Below are positions 5,336 to 7,895 of a stretch of 7,895 nt of DNA, piece after piece (position 1 is the first letter of the stretch; each line of letters opens with the position of its first letter). This DNA comes from Candidatus Gastranaerophilales bacterium (GTDB taxonomy: Bacteria; Cyanobacteriota; Vampirovibrionia; Gastranaerophilales; JAILCC01). The stretch lies in contig JAKSUS010000049.1 in the NCBI GenBank assembly GCA_024408745.1, positions 1-7,895 of the forward strand, written 5' to 3'. Both the position numbers and the translations under genes were made by a program. The notes under the pieces were generated by a model. It ran no database searches. It worked only from the letters and a program-made list of their open reading frames with translations, and was not told the DNA's origin.

Positions 5336-7895
5336 TTAATTTAAATATTTATCTAAAATTTGTTGTTTTTTGTTTTTAGATTCATCTATAATTTGTTGAG
5401 CATTATTTATTTCTTGTTCAAGTTTTTCAATTTGTTCAACGATTTTTTGCTGTTCTTCTAGTGGTGGAACAGGTATTGAAAAATTCTTAATATCATCTTC
5501 GTTTATACTTGGATATTGACCTTTTGGCATAGCAATTTTCATTTGTTCCATTAAGTTATTACTATACATAAACAAATAGTACAAAAATTTACTTAAAAGA
5601 ACTTCTTTATTCTTGCTACGGATAATTGCAAAACCTGTTGAAAAAATAGTATTTTCTCTTTCCTTTTCAATATATGTAAAGGCTTTTAAATATGGTCTAA
5701 CAGTAGAAATTACAACTGATTCATCTAATACAATTCGTCTTGCTCTTGATGGAGCCTTTTGTGATTCAATTTTCTTATCAAGAATTATTTTTCCAGTTCC
5801 ATTCTCAACTGACTCAATATCAATATATGTAAAATATTCTTGATTAAACCCTTTAGGGTTGAATGTTTGTTCATTAAGTAATATCAAATTTGTTAATTTA
5901 TCTTGGTTATATATTGATAAATCATTTATACACTTATCAATATGTTCAGAGTTATTTGTTATTATTTTTTGACTATCAATTGATGTTTCTTCAACTTCTT
6001 CAATTTCTGCAACTATTTTTTGTTGAATGTCTAAGGGTGGAAGTGGAATTTTTATTTTTTTTATATCATCAATGTATACATGTGGTTGAGCATTACCTTT
6101 TTGTAAGTCAAACACTTGTTCTTGATTATGTTTTAAATATTCATATATGTACTTTATTTTTACATCGTTCTCATTATTAGATACTACTGTAGAGCAATCT
6201 GAAGCCCATATCGGTTGTGTCCAAAAATTAACAAATCCTGCATTAGCACCAGATGCACTTATTGTAATAACGTTAGCCTTTCTGTTTGATTCATTATGTG
6301 TATATGCAAAATCAATTCCCCCTGCAACAACTGGGATATCACCCGTTTTAGTTTTTTCTTTTGTAATACTTTTACCTTTTTCAAAGTTTAAACAACTGAT
6401 ATTACCTAATTCTTGAATTACCCATTTGCTATCAATTTTTACTTTTTTTTTAGACTTTGTATTTACTATTTTTTCAAAATCTACTCTGTCAAAATTCATC
6501 ATATCTATTAGATTTATTCTTGAGATGTTTTCTTTTAAACTTTCATCAATTTCCGAGTTAAAATCACCGGTAAATGCTTTATAAATATATGTACTTGCTT
6601 TTTGCGGGTTTTCAAACGAGTTTATATCAAAGAGTTTTGTACATTCCTCAATAGTTTTAGATTTTTGTATTGGGTGTATTCCTTCACTACCTCTACGATT
6701 AGAAAATTCATAACCTAAAAATTGTTTTTCTGCCTCTTTTTCACCGGTTTTAACAATTACAACTTTTTGAGCATAGCAAAGAATAAAGTAATACAATTTT
6801 TCTTTTTCTATTTCAATTACTTTATTGAAAAATTCGTTTTCATTCTTTGCATTTATTTTTTGTTTATATTCTTTATAAATATCATGTTTCTTTATATTTT
6901 CATTAGGTTGTTTATCTAATAAAGTTAAGTAATCATCTATTGTTACACAGTCAAATACATAATTAACATATTTGTGAACAGGTGTTTCAATATTATTTAT
7001 TGTTACATCAGTTAGAGTTTCAAAGAATTTATCAACTGATTTTTGCAAATTTATACAATCGTAATTGTTTCTTCTTCTCAAAAATAATACAACTGTATTT
7101 GTACCTGTTGCCATAAATGTATTTGAACCTAATTCCGTTATACCAACAATTTCAAAATATTTAAGCAATAATTCTCTTGTTTTTGTGTAAATACCCGTAT
7201 TGGTCAAAATCGAACTCGGTAAAATAATCCCTGCAATACCACCGTCTTTAAGCAGTTGTTTGGTCCTTTCAACAAACAAGCATTCAATTTCGGAACTTCT
7301 GTCCGTTAAATATTTATACAATTCAAATTCATCATTAACATTAATATTTTTAATATTACCTTTAAAAGCCTCGACAGAATATGGAGGATTGGAAACTACT
7401 ATTGAAAATTTAGCTTTTTTTGAATCTTCAATATTTGTATTTTCAGATAATAATCCGATATAATTATTTGAATATTTAAAACTGTCTAACCCGTCACCGT
7501 GAATAACCTGAGCCAGACCATCACCATAGAAATAACAACCGACTTTTGCAACTTTTACAAGTCTATAATCTTTTTCTATACCATAAATATATTTACCTGC
7601 CCAAGAATAAGGCATCGTTATCCATGAATTTACCTGCGAAATAGCTTCAGGATAAAAATCAGTTGTATCTATACTATTAATACAATCTTGATATGCTTCC
7701 ATAACTTCAGTAATAAAATGTCCGCTTCCTGCAGCATAATCAATTACGGCAGGTAATTTAGGAACAGGTTGATTTATAGATTTTTCAAGCATTTTATCAA
7801 GAGGTAATGATTTTGTTATAAACTTTGTTATAGGCGGAGGTGTAAAAAATTGTCCAGCCTCTTGTTTTAGACCTGTTGTTAATAATCTTTCAAAA
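5336..7895 (-). CDS. N6-adenine DNA methyltransferase fused to a two-TRD HsdS-like specificity region (5' end cut by window edge)
   Basis: This protein should methylate adenine in DNA at a site chosen by its own specificity domains. The frame stays open to the right edge, giving 852 visible residues, so ATG 7792 is an internal methionine and not the start. Codons before it encode EAGQFFTPPPITKFI, the motif X region of type I/IIG methyltransferases. Then come motif I, DYAAGSGHF (7741-7715), and the catalytic NPPY (7390-7379). From about 6424 a type I HsdS-like region follows. TRD1 (about 6424-6041) contains IPVVAGG and ITISASGANAGFVNFW. A helical repeat PPLDIQQKIVAEIEE comes next, then TRD2 (about 5866-5468) and a second helical repeat PPLEEQQKIVEQIEK. 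Methyltransferase plus two TRDs in one chain resembles type IIG/IIB enzymes such as AloI or CjeI, which carry an N-terminal nuclease; here that part would be outside the window. A methyltransferase-only HsdM-HsdS fusion is the alternative. The gene shares strand with glyA but is functionally unrelated to it and probably acquired by transfer. Confidence 0.9.
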   Translation of the reverse strand, partial: FERLLTTGLKQEAGQFFTPPPITKFITKSLPLDKMLEKSINQPVPKLPAVIDYAAGSGHFITEVMEAYQDCINSIDTTDFYPEAISQVNSWITMPYSWAGKYIYGIEKDYRLVKVAKVGCYFYGDGLAQVIHGDGLDSFKYSNNYIGLLSENTNIEDSKKAKFSIVVSNPPYSVEAFKGNIKNINVNDEFELYKYLTDRSSEIECLFVERTKQLLKDGGIAGIILPSSILTNTGIYTKTRELLLKYFEIVGITELGSNTFMATGTNTVVLFLRRRNNYDCINLQKSVDKFFETLTDVTINNIETPVHKYVNYVFDCVTIDDYLTLLDKQPNENIKKHDIYKEYKQKINAKNENEFFNKVIEIEKEKLYYFILCYAQKVVIVKTGEKEAEKQFLGYEFSNRRGSEGIHPIQKSKTIEECTKLFDINSFENPQKASTYIYKAFTGDFNSEIDESLKENISRINLIDMMNFDRVDFEKIVNTKSKKKVKIDSKWVIQELGNISCLNFEKGKSITKEKTKTGDIPVVAGGIDFAYTHNESNRKANVITISASGANAGFVNFWTQPIWASDCSTVVSNNENDVKIKYIYEYLKHNQEQVFDLQKGNAQPHVYIDDIKKIKIPLPPLDIQQKIVAEIEEVEETSIDSQKIITNNSEHIDKCINDLSIYNQDKLTNLILLNEQTFNPKGFNQEYFTYIDIESVENGTGKIILDKKIESQKAPSRARRIVLDESVVISTVRPYLKAFTYIEKERENTIFSTGFAIIRSKNKEVLLSKFLYYLFMYSNNLMEQMKIAMPKGQYPSINEDDIKNFSIPVPPLEEQQKIVEQIEKLEQEINNAQQIIDESKNKKQQILDKYLN
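5414..5467 (-). repeat. Second copy of the HsdS conserved helical repeat
   Basis: It encodes PPLEEQQKIVEQIEKLEQ, the start of the C-terminal coiled coil after TRD2. It matches the copy at 5987-6040 at most positions. In type I-like specificity proteins such paired helices hold the two TRDs apart and set the spacer length between the half-sites. The coiled coil continues to the C-terminus (INNAQQIIDESKNKKQQILD). Confidence 0.8.
5987..6040 (-). repeat. First copy of the HsdS conserved helical repeat
   Basis: It encodes PPLDIQQKIVAEIEEVEE directly after TRD1 and is the partner of the repeat at 5414-5467. Having both copies shows that the specificity region is a full two-half HsdS rather than a half-S. 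Confidence 0.8.
6055..6062 (-). repeat. A8 homopolymer at the end of TRD1 (coding strand)
   Basis: Eight adenines on the coding strand fall in the DDIKKIKIP coding region. Losing one A gives an immediate TAA; gaining one gives TGA about 20 codons later. Either would yield a methyltransferase with only the first TRD. The tract is short for efficient slippage, so a switching role is speculative. Confidence 0.55.
6443..6451 (-). repeat. A9 homopolymer at the methyltransferase-specificity junction (coding strand)
   Basis: This is the longest single-base run I found in the window. It encodes three lysines in TKSKKKVKIDSKW, the linker just before TRD1. With one A fewer the frame reads AAG-TAA and stops at once; with one A more it reads AGT-AAA-AAT-TGA and stops. 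Both leave the methyltransferase domain without any specificity region. It is a candidate slipped-strand phase-variation site. Confidence 0.65.

Noticed and set aside
5890..6416. Two overlapping plus-strand open frames inside the specificity region
   Set aside because: Both are antisense to TRD1 and the first helical repeat, have low-complexity hydrophobic translations and overlap each other; the minus-strand frame explains the sequence.
5336..7792. Methyltransferase gene starting at ATG 7792
   Set aside because: The frame continues upstream to the window edge and encodes the conserved GQFFTP motif there, so 7792 is internal.

Overview
The window is an AT-rich (about one-third GC by eye) bacterial segment in which every gene lies on the minus strand, so transcription runs from right to left. 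In that order it holds: the end of a very large DNA methyltransferase/specificity fusion (open at the right edge), glyA, a WecA/TagO-type lipid-carrier sugar transferase, acsD, acsC, and the first half of an aspartate kinase (open at the left edge). All five stop codons seen are TAA, and Shine-Dalgarno motifs precede all five visible starts. Genes fill almost the whole window. The only gaps above 20 bases are 639-715 and 5254-5335, both short and AT-rich with promoter-like sequence. No tRNA, rRNA, CRISPR array, insertion sequence or riboswitch was seen.

The left five genes look like core metabolism. acsD and acsC encode the small and large subunits of the corrinoid iron-sulfur protein (CFeSP), the methyl carrier of the Wood-Ljungdahl (reductive acetyl-CoA) pathway, so the organism is most likely a strict anaerobe. 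They follow glyA, which makes methylene-tetrahydrofolate from serine, and wecA, which starts cell-envelope polymer synthesis. Spacing is tight: glyA and wecA overlap by one base, wecA and acsD are 16 bases apart, and acsD and acsC are 2 bases apart. A single glyA-wecA-acsD-acsC transcript is therefore likely. The CODH/ACS catalytic subunits, the methyltransferase AcsE and the CooC-type factor are not in the window. The phylum cannot be fixed from sequence alone; a low-GC anaerobic lineage, possibly uncultured and gut-associated, is a guess.

The right third is accessory DNA defence. It is one reading frame with an N6-adenine methyltransferase domain followed by a complete two-TRD HsdS-like specificity region. 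This layout resembles single-chain type IIG/IIB restriction-modification enzymes; any nuclease domain would lie beyond the right edge. The most interesting detail is an A9 tract (coding strand) exactly at the methyltransferase-specificity junction, where gain or loss of one base gives an almost immediate stop. A second, A8, tract sits at the end of the first specificity half and behaves the same way. This suggests, but does not prove, an on/off or specificity switch.
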